Shown: piece after piece, positions 52,327 to 60,330 of the stretch | How the letters are laid out: the number at the start of each line of letters is the position of its first letter | Position numbering within the stretch: the first letter of the stretch is position 1 | Source of the DNA: Armatimonadota bacterium | GTDB lineage: Bacteria > Armatimonadota > Fimbriimonadia > Fimbriimonadales > Fimbriimonadaceae | Direction of reading: 5' to 3' | DNA length: 64,000 nucleotides | NCBI GenBank assembly: GCA_018268375.1 | Contig: JAFDWS010000009.1 | Coordinates: 80,923-144,922 of the forward strand | Notes under the pieces: generated by a model | Database searches by the model: none | Seen by the model: only the letters and a program-made list of their open reading frames with translations | What the model was told of the DNA's origin: nothing | Position numbers and translations under genes: made by a program

Positions 52327-52824
52327 TCAGAGGTTTGCCCGCGTTTGAGTCTCGCCGATGATCCACACTGTCGCGCCCGCGATCACGATGGTGATGATGT
52401 TGACGAGGACGAAGATGAGACCCAAGGCGCCGAAAGCCAGGATCGACATCAGTGAACCAATCAGCCCTAACAGTCCTTGAAGGATGGACAGGAAGGAGAG
52501 CACATTGACGATTCCCCTTACGATCTCCAGCTTCAGAACGAGGCCCAAGCCCACCAAGAGCTGGAACACGCCGAAGGCGAGGGAAATGTAGTTGGGTTGT
52601 TTTGAGGTCAGCGCAAGGATTAGGTTTGCGCCGCCGTTTACGATCCAGAAGGCGCAGAGCACGTAGTAGATCGTCCAGAGCGTCTTATCCGGAAGTTTCC
52701 CGCCGTGTCGGGGAACGTCGTCGGAACCCTTGGGACGGGGGATGCCACGCACGTCGGCGTTGCAGAACTGGCAAGAGGTTGCCCAGTCAGGCAGGGAGTT
52801 CTTGCAATTTGGACAGGTGATCAT
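52327..52824 (-). CDS. Zinc-ribbon membrane protein
   Basis: The 165 residues start with a zinc ribbon (CPNCKNSL...CQFCNADV, Cys pairs at 4/7 and 18/21). About four hydrophobic helices follow with a repeated Leu/Ile/Gly composition. It resembles small DUF-type membrane proteins with an N-terminal ribbon. The ATG at 52824 begins exactly before the ribbon. The function is unknown. Confidence 0.72.
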   Translation of the reverse strand: MITCPNCKNSLPDWATSCQFCNADVRGIPRPKGSDDVPRHGGKLPDKTLWTIYYVLCAFWIVNGGANLILALTSKQPNYISLAFGVFQLLVGLGLVLKLEIVRGIVNVLSFLSILQGLLGLIGSLMSILAFGALGLIFVLVNIITIVIAGATVWIIGETQTRANL

Positions 52825-52903
52825 GTTGCCCTCTGGCGTATTGTGGGCACCGGCACCTTCCGTCGTCAAGCTATTGGGCGCACGGGTCGACCACTCCGTT
52901 AAG

Positions 52904-52909
52904 TAGAAT
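52904..52909 (+). promoter_or_regulatory. -10 element (TAGAAT) before the succinate dehydrogenase gene
   Basis: TAGAAT lies 10 bp before the ATG at 52920, with GGAG at 52911-52914 in the short leader. Confidence 0.45.
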
Positions 52910-52919
52910 CGGAGTACCC

Positions 52920-54854
52920 ATGGCGCAACGCAAGGTGATCGTCGTTGGTGGTGGCCTCGCTGGCCTCATGACCACCATGAAACTCGCCGAGGCGGGCGTT
53001 AAAGTCCAGCTCTTCAGCCTTGTGCCTGTCAAGCGGAGCCACAGTGTCTGCGCCCAGGGCGGCATCAATGGTGCCGTGAACTTGAGAGGAGAAGGTGACT
53101 CGCCATATCTTCACTTCGAGGACACGATCACCGGCGGGGACTTCCTCAACCATCAGCCGCCGGTCATGCGCATGGCTGAACGCGCCCCCGCGATCATTTA
53201 TTTGCTCGACCGCATGGGCGTCCCATTCAACAGGACCGCGGAGGGAGTCCTCAGCTTCCGGCGGTTCGGAGGAACGCTGAAGCACCGGACAGCCTATGCC
53301 GGAGCCACCACCGGCCAACAGCTCCTTTATGCCCTCGACGAGCAGGTCAGGCGGTATGAGGCCAGCCACGACGTCGAGAAGTTCGAAGGCTGGTCCTTCA
53401 TTGGCCTCGTCAAGGATTCCAAAGGAGTCTGCAAGGGCATCGTGGCCCAAGACCTTCGCTCGATGAAGGTGGAGTCCTTTGCCGCCGACGCTGTCGTGAT
53501 TTGCTCAGGAGGGAACGGCGTCATCTTTGGCCGCTCGACCAACTCCATCATCAACACGGGAGAACCAGTGAGCGTGTGCTATCAGGAAGGCGCAGTCTAC
53601 GGGAACCCGGAGATGGTGCAGATCCACCCTACTGCCATTCCTGGCGACGACAAGTGCCGTCTCATCAGCGAGTCCGTCCGCGGCGAGGGGGGAAGGCTCT
53701 GGGTTCCGCGAGACGTGCAGGACAAGCGCAAGCCCGCCGAAATCCCAGAAAAGGACAGGTACTACTTCTGCGAGGAGCTGGATCCTACCTATGGAAACCT
53801 CCTCAGCCGCGACCTCGTCAGCTTCATCATCTATTGCATCTGCCGCACCGGCCGCGGGGTCGGCGGTGGACAGCAGGTCTACCTCGACATCGGCCACCTT
53901 CATCGCGAGAAGGGTTGGAGCCGGGAGCTCATCAACGACAAACTCGGCGGCGTTCTTGAGATCTACGAGAAGTTTATGCGCGAGGATCCGATCGACAACC
54001 CGATGCGGATCTATCCCGCCGTCCACTACACAATGGGCGGCCTCTGGGTCGACTACGAGAAAGGCACCGACGGCGCGACGCTCGATGTCAACTCACCTCG
54101 CAACCAGATGACCTCGGTGCCTGGCCTTTTCGCGGCCGGCGAGTGCGAATACCAGTACCACGGTGCGAACCGGCTCGGGGCAAACGCCTTGCTCAGTTGT
54201 TTGACGGGTGGGGAGCTGGCCGCCCTAGGTGTGCAGGCCTATCTTTCAAAGGGTCTTGAGGGCGGTTTTGAGGACGTGCCCACAACACTGCTCGACGAGG
54301 CTTGCAGCAGGAGGCAATCCGAGTACGAGTTCTACCGCCAGTCTCATGGCAGTGAAAACCCCTATCGGCTCTTGGCCGAGCTCCAAGACACGATGTGGCA
54401 CTACTGCGGCATCTGGAGGCTCCAGAAGGAGCTTGTCGGGGCCCAGTCGAAACTGGACGAATTGAAGGTTCGGGCCAACCAATGTGCCCTCATCGACGAA
54501 GGCCACTGGTCCAACCAAGTTGTTCCGTTCACCCGGTCGCTCCACCATATGATCGAGATGAGCAAGGCCATTGTGGGCGGCGCTATCCTACGGGACGAAT
54601 CGCGGGGGGCCCACTTCAAACTCGACACGCCGGACCGCGACGACTCACATTGGCTGAAAACCACGAAGGCGACATGGTCCGAATCCGGCCCTGAGTTCGA
54701 CTTGTCGGAGCGGATCGAGTGCAACGTCATCGCCCCTCGTCCGCGCAAGTACAAGATCAATCAGAACAAGGTCGTCAAGGAAATCATGGGGGCGGACTTC
54801 TTCGAGAAGGCTGGCCTCAAAGAGATCCAAGAGCCGTCGGCAGTCGGTTCATAG
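52920..54854 (+). CDS. sdhA: Succinate dehydrogenase/fumarate reductase flavoprotein subunit
   Basis: The 644 residues match the non-classical (Bacillus/epsilon-type) SdhA. The start VIVVGGGLAGLMTTMKLAEAG binds FAD. HSVCAQGGINGAVNL contains the flavinylated-His region, and QIHPTAIPGDDKCRLISESVRGEGG holds active-site residues. HYTMGGLWVDYE and AAGECEYQYHGANRLGANALLSC follow. It oxidises succinate in the TCA cycle at the membrane. No sdhB or sdhC lies next to it. Confidence 0.95.
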   Translation: MAQRKVIVVGGGLAGLMTTMKLAEAGVKVQLFSLVPVKRSHSVCAQGGINGAVNLRGEGDSPYLHFEDTITGGDFLNHQPPVMRMAERAPAIIYLLDRMGVPFNRTAEGVLSFRRFGGTLKHRTAYAGATTGQQLLYALDEQVRRYEASHDVEKFEGWSFIGLVKDSKGVCKGIVAQDLRSMKVESFAADAVVICSGGNGVIFGRSTNSIINTGEPVSVCYQEGAVYGNPEMVQIHPTAIPGDDKCRLISESVRGEGGRLWVPRDVQDKRKPAEIPEKDRYYFCEELDPTYGNLLSRDLVSFIIYCICRTGRGVGGGQQVYLDIGHLHREKGWSRELINDKLGGVLEIYEKFMREDPIDNPMRIYPAVHYTMGGLWVDYEKGTDGATLDVNSPRNQMTSVPGLFAAGECEYQYHGANRLGANALLSCLTGGELAALGVQAYLSKGLEGGFEDVPTTLLDEACSRRQSEYEFYRQSHGSENPYRLLAELQDTMWHYCGIWRLQKELVGAQSKLDELKVRANQCALIDEGHWSNQVVPFTRSLHHMIEMSKAIVGGAILRDESRGAHFKLDTPDRDDSHWLKTTKATWSESGPEFDLSERIECNVIAPRPRKYKINQNKVVKEIMGADFFEKAGLKEIQEPSAVGS

Positions 54855-55493
54855 AGCCTTGGCCTTGAAAACGGTGCCTGAAACGATCTTGTCGAACGTC
54901 TCGCTCAGCGCGACCGCGAGCCCGGGGCGCGTGCTCAACGTGAACTGATAGACCCGGCCGTCGTGCAGTAAGACGGCACCCATCAGGTCGTGCTGCTGCC
55001 CTGTCCCGATCGTGGTCGAACCCCAATACTTCCCCGCCTTCCCGTAGGGCGTCGTGATCGTAGAAGTCTTGGCGCCGCTTGGAAACTGCCCTTTCGCCGC
55101 CGTCTTGGCGAGATCCTCCGCAGGAGTCCCTGCCTTGACCCCGGTCGCGGGGAGAACGACGACATTGAGGTTGGACGTGAACGAAGAGCCACCTTGAGCG
55201 GAAGGAAGGTCGAAGACCATAACCTGGAGGACCTCGATGTCGCGCGCCATCCTGATCATCTGCGCTGCAGGGCTGTTCGGATTCTTTTCGATGAGCGCTT
55301 TTACATCCGGTTGGGCGGGGTCCGCGCTCACCCAACCCGGTGGAATCGGCACGGTGAACGTGCCGTCCTTGCTCGCCACGCTCGTCAGGGCATCGGCTTT
55401 CTTGGTTCCTGCCGGCTTCGCGACCGGTCGCGGGGATCCGCAACCGAAGGCCAGCAAGAGGGCAATGACGACGCCGGGAAGACCGATGCGCAT
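54849..55493 (-). CDS. Predicted lipoprotein, 214 aa
   Basis: The signal peptide ends in a lipobox-like LLAFGC (Cys18). The mature part begins with a Lys/Ala-rich linker and continues with TFTVPIPPGWVSADP, a start seen in PsbP-like and DUF1795-like proteins, with later strands such as GRVYQFTLSTRPGLA. Function is not assignable. TAAGAT lies 6 bp before the ATG. It overlaps the 3' end of sdhA by 6 bp. Confidence 0.75.
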   Translation of the reverse strand: MRIGLPGVVIALLLAFGCGSPRPVAKPAGTKKADALTSVASKDGTFTVPIPPGWVSADPAQPDVKALIEKNPNSPAAQMIRMARDIEVLQVMVFDLPSAQGGSSFTSNLNVVVLPATGVKAGTPAEDLAKTAAKGQFPSGAKTSTITTPYGKAGKYWGSTTIGTGQQHDLMGAVLLHDGRVYQFTLSTRPGLAVALSETFDKIVSGTVFKAKAL

Positions 55494-55499
55494 ACCGCC

Positions 55500-55505
55500 A
55501 TCTTA
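55500..55505 (-). promoter_or_regulatory. -10 element (TAAGAT), leaderless type
   Basis: TAAGAT on the minus strand is 6 bp from the ATG at 55493. Confidence 0.5.
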
Positions 55506-55554
55506 CTAGGATGGTTTCCTGGCGATTGGCCCGCGTCGTGCCACACTCCCTTCT

Positions 55555-56157
55555 GTGACGCTCCTCGAGGGAATTGGCATCGCCTTCAGCGCGGTGCTGA
55601 CCGTCAACTTCCTCTTCTATCTTCGATCCGGCAAGCTCAAGCGAGATTTTGCTTGCCTGCGCACCCTGAAGGGCCGGCGATGGCTGGTCGCCATCCCAGC
55701 CTCGCTTCTTGTCCTCGCCGGAGTCATAGCGATCGGATCCATCCTCTACGACTTGAGCCCGGCGGTGCTGGGTTGGTCTTGGACTCGCCTCATCGCGGAA
55801 CCGAAGGAGTCAGGCGGGCAGAACCTCATGGTGAGCGGGCTGAAGATCCCAGGCTTCGCTTGGGTGTTCCTCCCCTTGCTTGGCCTCAACGTCCCTCGGC
55901 TCGCGCTGAACGAGGAGTGGGCTTTCCGAAAGGGGTTCAAAAAGCCTGCCGAGATCACGTTTCAGAGTTTCAAGTTCGGCATGGCGCACTGTCTCGTAGG
56001 GATACCGATCGCCTTCGGACTTGCCCTGTCGATTGCCGGAGCATGGTTTGCCCTGCAATATTTAAAGGGCGGCGTGCGCCGGTCGGCTGCTTACCACAGC
56101 ATCCACAATTGGGCCCTCCTCCTTCTTGCTGGGCTTTGGCTCCTCTCGCGGCACTGA
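55555..56157 (+). CDS. CPBP-type intramembrane protease-like membrane protein
   Basis: The 200 residues (GTG start) have about five hydrophobic helices. Three short motifs fit the CPBP (CAAX protease/bacteriocin-processing) family in the right order: EEWAFR at 120-125 (EExxxR), FGMAH at 141-145 (FxxxH) and HSIHN at 181-185. These would form the intramembrane active site. The rest is divergent, so the assignment is tentative. It stands alone and ends 138 bp before a strong terminator. Confidence 0.55.
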   Translation: MTLLEGIGIAFSAVLTVNFLFYLRSGKLKRDFACLRTLKGRRWLVAIPASLLVLAGVIAIGSILYDLSPAVLGWSWTRLIAEPKESGGQNLMVSGLKIPGFAWVFLPLLGLNVPRLALNEEWAFRKGFKKPAEITFQSFKFGMAHCLVGIPIAFGLALSIAGAWFALQYLKGGVRRSAAYHSIHNWALLLLAGLWLLSRH

Positions 56158-56295
56158 TTGGCACGAGCCTTGCACCCAATACCTTTGTTCGTTTCTCCAG
56201 AGGGTTGTGGCCCGGCCGGCAGTCTAGTCCTTTCCAACGGCCGAGGCCCCCAGGGGTCCCTTCCAGAATGTCTTGCCCCTGCAACGCCCAAGTAC

Positions 56296-56325
56296 GGCCG
56301 CCTTCAATAGGCGGCCACTTTTTTT
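56296..56325 (+). terminator. Rho-independent terminator
   Basis: Stem GGCCGCC (56296-56302) and GGCGGCC (56310-56316) with loop TTCAATA is followed by seven T residues (56319-56325). It would end plus-strand transcripts from the CPBP-like gene. It abuts the 3' end of the Doc-like gene. Confidence 0.85.
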
Positions 56326-56779
56326 AGTGTGACGAGACCGGCTGAAGGGCCTGGACGGTCGCGTGGAACTCGGCGAGGATGCCTTCCACGGTCGCGCCCG
56401 TCTCGGGCACGCCGAAGCGGCCGTGAGACTCCTTGGCCACCATCGCGTCGCGGACGGCTTCAACCGCGTGGTCGGGATTGCTCCAAACGTGCTTCACCCA
56501 TGCTGTCGCATCGTGCCCGCTGAAGTCGATTCCGTGCCCGTTGGCGGCCAGGAACGCGAGCCAGCCGACGAAGGCCGTCGCCTCGTTGCCTGAGGCAAAT
56601 GGCTGCAGTCGCACGAAGCCTGTCAAGAAGCGTGCCGCCTGGCGGGCCAGGTCAGTGCTGGTGCCCTGAGAGTATTGGTAGAACGTGGCCTCTTCAAGGG
56701 TCGCGTAGTTGTATGCCTGGGGTGCCCCCGTCACCTGGATGTTGATCCAAAGCATGTCCGGCACGGTCAGGTAATGCAT
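56324..56779 (-). CDS. Doc/Fic-like protein with degenerate motif
   Basis: The 151 residues have the Doc layout: an N-terminal YLTVPDMLWINIQVTG, a central helix pair and LQPFASGNEATAFVGWLAFLAANG at about 58-81. This aligns with the Fic/Doc motif HPFxxGNKRTA and its following helix. The motif His is Gln59 and the KRT/GR segment is EAT, so AMPylation or phosphorylation activity is doubtful. No antitoxin-like gene is visible upstream. It may be a non-catalytic relative. Confidence 0.65.
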   Translation of the reverse strand: MHYLTVPDMLWINIQVTGAPQAYNYATLEEATFYQYSQGTSTDLARQAARFLTGFVRLQPFASGNEATAFVGWLAFLAANGHGIDFSGHDATAWVKHVWSNPDHAVEAVRDAMVAKESHGRFGVPETGATVEGILAEFHATVQALQPVSSH

Positions 56780-56911
56780 GGCGGCTACCGGATTCTAGCT
56801 GAATTAAGGAATGCGGCAATCAGCCCAATTCGTGTCACATCTGCTGTGCGAGCGGCCAATGAAGTGGATGCCGGGGTCGTGCGGCCGCGGTGCTTAAGGA
56901 AAGAAGACCAC

Positions 56912-57535
56912 ATGCGCAGACTCGTGTTTTTCATGCTTGCTGGGGCAGTTTCGCCGGCGTTCGCCACTATCAACTTGCGGTTCGACAGTACTGGGCCGGG
57001 ACAGACCGTTGACTTTGTCTACCAAGGGAACGCCGAATCGGCCTTCGGCGGAGTCCTCAACTTCACGCTCGATCCAGCGGGTGCGAACACCCCTCTGCAG
57101 CTCTATTGCGCGGACCTAAAACACTTTATCGGTGGCGGACAACAGTACGGTGTCAACCTCACGAGCACGTTGAGTGAGCCTCAGTACAGCGTTGCCGGAA
57201 GCATCGTTTCCAACAGTGCAGGCTCAGTGGTGACGAACGACGATGCGACCGCCTTGCAGGTCGCGGTTTGGGCCTCGGTCTACGGGTGCAACCTCGCGAC
57301 GAACTCCGGCGGAACGTTCCAGCTCGACGCCGGTTGGTATGCGGGCCATGCTGGCGTCGTCAACACGGCCATTGTGATGACCTCGGCCGGCATCAGCAAT
57401 CTGAGCGACGCGATGCACTACAACCCGGTGCCAGAGGGCAGCGGCCAGGGCCAAATCGGGCCCGTACCGGAACCCACGTCTTTGATCGCAGTCGGACTGG
57501 GACTCGCCGCCCTCGCGAAGCGACGACGCCGCTAA
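56912..57535 (+). CDS. PEP-CTERM sorting-domain protein
   Basis: The 207 residues have a signal peptide (MRRLVFFMLAGAVSPAFA), a beta-rich body and a C-terminal sorting signal. That signal is VPEPTSLIAVGLGLAALA followed by five basic residues: the Pro-Glu-Pro motif, a membrane helix and an Arg-rich end. PEP-CTERM proteins are processed by exosortase and placed on the cell surface, often with exopolysaccharide. No exosortase gene is in the window. AAGGA lies upstream of the ATG. Confidence 0.88.
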   Translation: MRRLVFFMLAGAVSPAFATINLRFDSTGPGQTVDFVYQGNAESAFGGVLNFTLDPAGANTPLQLYCADLKHFIGGGQQYGVNLTSTLSEPQYSVAGSIVSNSAGSVVTNDDATALQVAVWASVYGCNLATNSGGTFQLDAGWYAGHAGVVNTAIVMTSAGISNLSDAMHYNPVPEGSGQGQIGPVPEPTSLIAVGLGLAALAKRRRR

Positions 57536-57550
57536 GGCTCGACGGCATTG

Positions 57551-57581
57551 GAGCGGCCCGGTTCTCGGAGCTGGGCCGCTC
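57551..57581. terminator. Convergent hairpin
   Basis: GAGCGGCCC (57551-57559) and GGGCCGCTC (57573-57581) form a 9-bp stem between the PEP-CTERM gene and the convergent SRPBCC gene. The T-run is weak. Confidence 0.55.
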
Positions 57582-58195
57582 TACGCTTCCGCCAGTCCCT
57601 TCAGCCGCGTCAGCGCTTCGCCCCAGGCGTCACGCAGTCCGTCCGACTCTCCGCGGGTCTGGATCCGCGAGGTCATCACGTTCATCAACGTCTTGCCCTT
57701 GTTGTCCTGGAACATCACATCGACGGTCATTGGGGCGGTGGCACCGGGGTGCTCCCAGGTGAATCGCAGGTCCTTGTTCTCCCTTACCCTGGTATAGGTG
57801 CCCTTGCAGCCACCGTCACAGGAGATCGCCCCGCCTTCCTTGACCTCTTGCTTGGCATTGTCGCCGAGCATTTGCGCGAAGCCCTTGTCGTCGGTCCAAA
57901 CTTTGTAAGTCTTATCGACGGGAGCATTGATGGTCTTCGTCGCACAGATGCTGAAGCCCTCAAGGAGCCCGTCCTTCTTCGTCACACCGTGGTGCTTCTC
58001 GTATTCCACGTAGATCGTCGTCGGCCACCATGGGTCGCGGCCAGGCTGGATCATCAGCATCATGCTCTCTCTCCGACCGATCTTGAGGCCGTCGTGACTG
58101 TCCAGAAAGGCGAACCACTCGCTGAAGGTCTTGCCCGTGGCGGCTTTGCAGGCTTCGTCAGTGACGGGGTTGTCGGGCTTGTTGATGACTTTCAT
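57581..58195 (-). CDS. SRPBCC (AHSA1-like) domain protein
   Basis: The N-terminal about 90 residues form a small helical domain with DPWWPTTIYVEYEK, as in DUF4287-type proteins. The C-terminal SRPBCC part (about 92-200) has ATKTINAPVDKTYKVWTD, a substrate-cavity start, and LRFTWEHPGATAPMTVDVMFQD. Such proteins bind hydrophobic ligands or act as Hsp90 co-chaperone-like folds. The ligand is unknown. It is the last gene of a minus-strand set from 60299. Confidence 0.82.
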   Translation of the reverse strand: MKVINKPDNPVTDEACKAATGKTFSEWFAFLDSHDGLKIGRRESMMLMIQPGRDPWWPTTIYVEYEKHHGVTKKDGLLEGFSICATKTINAPVDKTYKVWTDDKGFAQMLGDNAKQEVKEGGAISCDGGCKGTYTRVRENKDLRFTWEHPGATAPMTVDVMFQDNKGKTLMNVMTSRIQTRGESDGLRDAWGEALTRLKGLAEA

Positions 58196-58249
58196 GTGGT
58201 CGTCCCTTGTGTGATCTACCGATGATACGGCAAATGGTTCCGGCTCAGG

Positions 58250-58831
58250 CTAGGCCGGGCGGTTGGAGCGCTGGTCGAGGAGGGCTCCGTGCGACACTTC
58301 GCCGAGAACGGGGAGATCCTCCAGGCCGTGGAACTCTTGAAGTTCTGCCCAGACCTGCATTGCAGCCGTTCTCGAGGGAAAGTTCTTGGCGAGGAAGACC
58401 TCTTGGTCATCGTTGTCCACGAGGTGCAAGGCAAGGGCGCCCATGCTCGCACTTGATTGCATCGCTCCCTTGAGATAGAACTGCTTGGTGCCGTTCTCGT
58501 CGTGCCTTCGCCGGAGCAAAGGCAAAGGCCCGTGTTTCACGACGATGCGGTCTCTATCCGTGAGGATGGAAGTCCTGTTGACGCAAAAGGTGGCCGCGAC
58601 GTATGCGAACGCTCCGAAAATGGCGGCTCCGGTGGCGATCAATCCCCAAATTGGCGGCAACCTTTCCAGGTTTGGGCCAGTGCCGGTGAAGCCCGCTGCA
58701 ACAAGGCTTCCTCCGAGCATCGAACCAACAAGGATGGGGCCGATCGACTCCTGCCACCGCCACTTCCACTCCAGCCTGAGCACTTGCGGGGTCCGATGAA
58801 TTCGAACAGCCTTGTCTTTGGGAACGAGCAT
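58250..58831 (-). CDS. Hypothetical membrane protein, 193 aa
   Basis: Two hydrophobic segments (about 30-50 and 62-84) lie between a basic N-terminus and a soluble C-terminal half. The latter has RIVVKHGPLPLLRRRH and EVFLAKNFPSRTAAMQVWAEL, which resembles PH-like or DUF3592-like domains. No name could be given. It follows the CreD-like gene by 10 bp and is probably co-transcribed. Confidence 0.65.
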   Translation of the reverse strand: MLVPKDKAVRIHRTPQVLRLEWKWRWQESIGPILVGSMLGGSLVAAGFTGTGPNLERLPPIWGLIATGAAIFGAFAYVAATFCVNRTSILTDRDRIVVKHGPLPLLRRRHDENGTKQFYLKGAMQSSASMGALALHLVDNDDQEVFLAKNFPSRTAAMQVWAELQEFHGLEDLPVLGEVSHGALLDQRSNRPA

Positions 58832-58841
58832 TTAACATGGA

Positions 58842-60299
58842 CTACTTGGTTCCGGCGTCGGAGGTTGGGGAAGTCCTGGTCAGGAGCCTGAGGTTCACGA
58901 GGACCACCGCGATCATTGCAAACACCCAAAGGCCAGTGTGTTGTGGGCTCAATGATGTTGCTGGCAGCAGAGCGGTCACCATTAACAAAAGTGCGAAGCG
59001 GACACCCAGCGCCGACACGGCAAGGGATGCGCCAGCAAGGGGCGCTGCGATGACAGCAACGACGGGGCCGACATAGTTGGCGAGGACCGCGGTGGCCCCC
59101 AGGCCGACCCCAAAGCTCAAGAGCCCAAAGGCGAGTTGGACAGGGCTGACCGGGGCACGAAGGAGGCCGGCCGCGAGAAGAATAGCCAGGCCAAAGAGGA
59201 CCAGTGTCGCTGGCAATGTTCCAAGGGCTTGAAGGAAGGCGTCCCTCCCCCGAATGTCCGGTGGGAAGCTGAGGGCCAACTCTTGGGACGTCACGACTTC
59301 GTTGAGGCGCCATTCCGCCTTGTTTCCGGAGCGGGAAGAAGGAGGGATCGAGTGCTTAGTGAACTGATAGACACCGTCCACAGAAGATTGGAGGGTGAAC
59401 GCCCGCACCCGCCTACGGCTCGAACCCATGTCGTAGCTCCATGCGCGGCTCCCCGAAGACTGATAGTGGACTTTGGCCTGTCTTGACTCGCCCGCCGGCA
59501 CCTCGCCTGACCACTTGTAGGCCGATCCCTGATTGTCAGGCTCGGCCACGTCTTGCCCGGCACAGGTGATCTTCACGTCCTGGACCGTGCCGCCACCCTC
59601 AGGAAGGCCAAACATGAACCTCATCTTTGCGGGCGCACCAGTCGTGTTCTTGAACGTGTACGTGGCATCGAAGATCACGCTGTACGCCTGCCCTGCTTGC
59701 CTCTTGAAATCAACCTTGACGTCAGAACTTTCGAAGGAAACAGGCTGCTCGTCCTCACGAACGACCTCTCGGGTGAAGACCACGTCCTGACCGTTCCGAC
59801 GAAAGTTGTCGGCCAGGCTCTTCACGTTCTCGGCGGTGGGATCGACGAGATAGGGGGAGAGCGCGCCCACGCTGTCGGTCCCGATCCGGGCCAGGAAGTC
59901 AGGAGGCAAAGTGATGGAGCGGCGGTATGTCTTGTCGACCATGACGGCTGCCACTGGGCCGTACTGATTGATCTGCGGCGCTTCGTTCGTGGGCGTGTCG
60001 CTCGCGCCGGCGCCCTCCTTCCATTCGATCGCTTGCCGCGCAGTCGGCTGGACGGCCTTCAGCCCCGACCACAAGGCGACGACGAGAAGGCCGATCCCTA
60101 CGTAAGACAGGATTCCTGCCGCCCACTTCTTGAGGACGGGCCAATCGATCGCCGGACTGCCAGCGCGAAGAGAACTTGCGATCGCCCACCCCGCGACGCT
60201 CAGGCCGGAGAAGATCCCAAGGGGTAGAGCAAGCTTGAGGAACAAGCTCAGAACCCCCGCGAGCCCTGCACGAACCGCCTCGAAATACGCCCCGACCAT
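58842..60299 (-). CDS. Large membrane protein with extracytoplasmic beta domain (CreD-like layout)
   Basis: The 485 residues have two N-terminal hydrophobic helices (about 12-45 and 55-82) and a long soluble region (about 85-345) with paired beta strands (DATYTFKNTTGAPAKMRFMFGLPEGGG). Five or six C-terminal membrane helices (about 355-475) follow. This resembles the inner-membrane protein CreD in layout, but no specific motif proves it. TACAAT lies 6 bp before the ATG. It is the first gene of a three-gene minus-strand unit. Confidence 0.6.
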   Translation of the reverse strand: MVGAYFEAVRAGLAGVLSLFLKLALPLGIFSGLSVAGWAIASSLRAGSPAIDWPVLKKWAAGILSYVGIGLLVVALWSGLKAVQPTARQAIEWKEGAGASDTPTNEAPQINQYGPVAAVMVDKTYRRSITLPPDFLARIGTDSVGALSPYLVDPTAENVKSLADNFRRNGQDVVFTREVVREDEQPVSFESSDVKVDFKRQAGQAYSVIFDATYTFKNTTGAPAKMRFMFGLPEGGGTVQDVKITCAGQDVAEPDNQGSAYKWSGEVPAGESRQAKVHYQSSGSRAWSYDMGSSRRRVRAFTLQSSVDGVYQFTKHSIPPSSRSGNKAEWRLNEVVTSQELALSFPPDIRGRDAFLQALGTLPATLVLFGLAILLAAGLLRAPVSPVQLAFGLLSFGVGLGATAVLANYVGPVVAVIAAPLAGASLAVSALGVRFALLLMVTALLPATSLSPQHTGLWVFAMIAVVLVNLRLLTRTSPTSDAGTK

Positions 60300-60305
60300 G
60301 AGCGC

Positions 60306-60311
60306 ATTGTA
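60306..60311 (-). promoter_or_regulatory. -10 element (TACAAT), leaderless type
   Basis: TACAAT on the minus strand is 6 bp before the ATG at 60299. Confidence 0.55.
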
Positions 60312-60330
60312 GCGTCAACTCCTTTCTAAT

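Noticed and set aside
60313..60318. TTGACG on the minus strand considered as a -35 box for the gene at 60299
   Set aside because: It ends 1 bp from the TACAAT -10 element, far too close for a -35/-10 pair.
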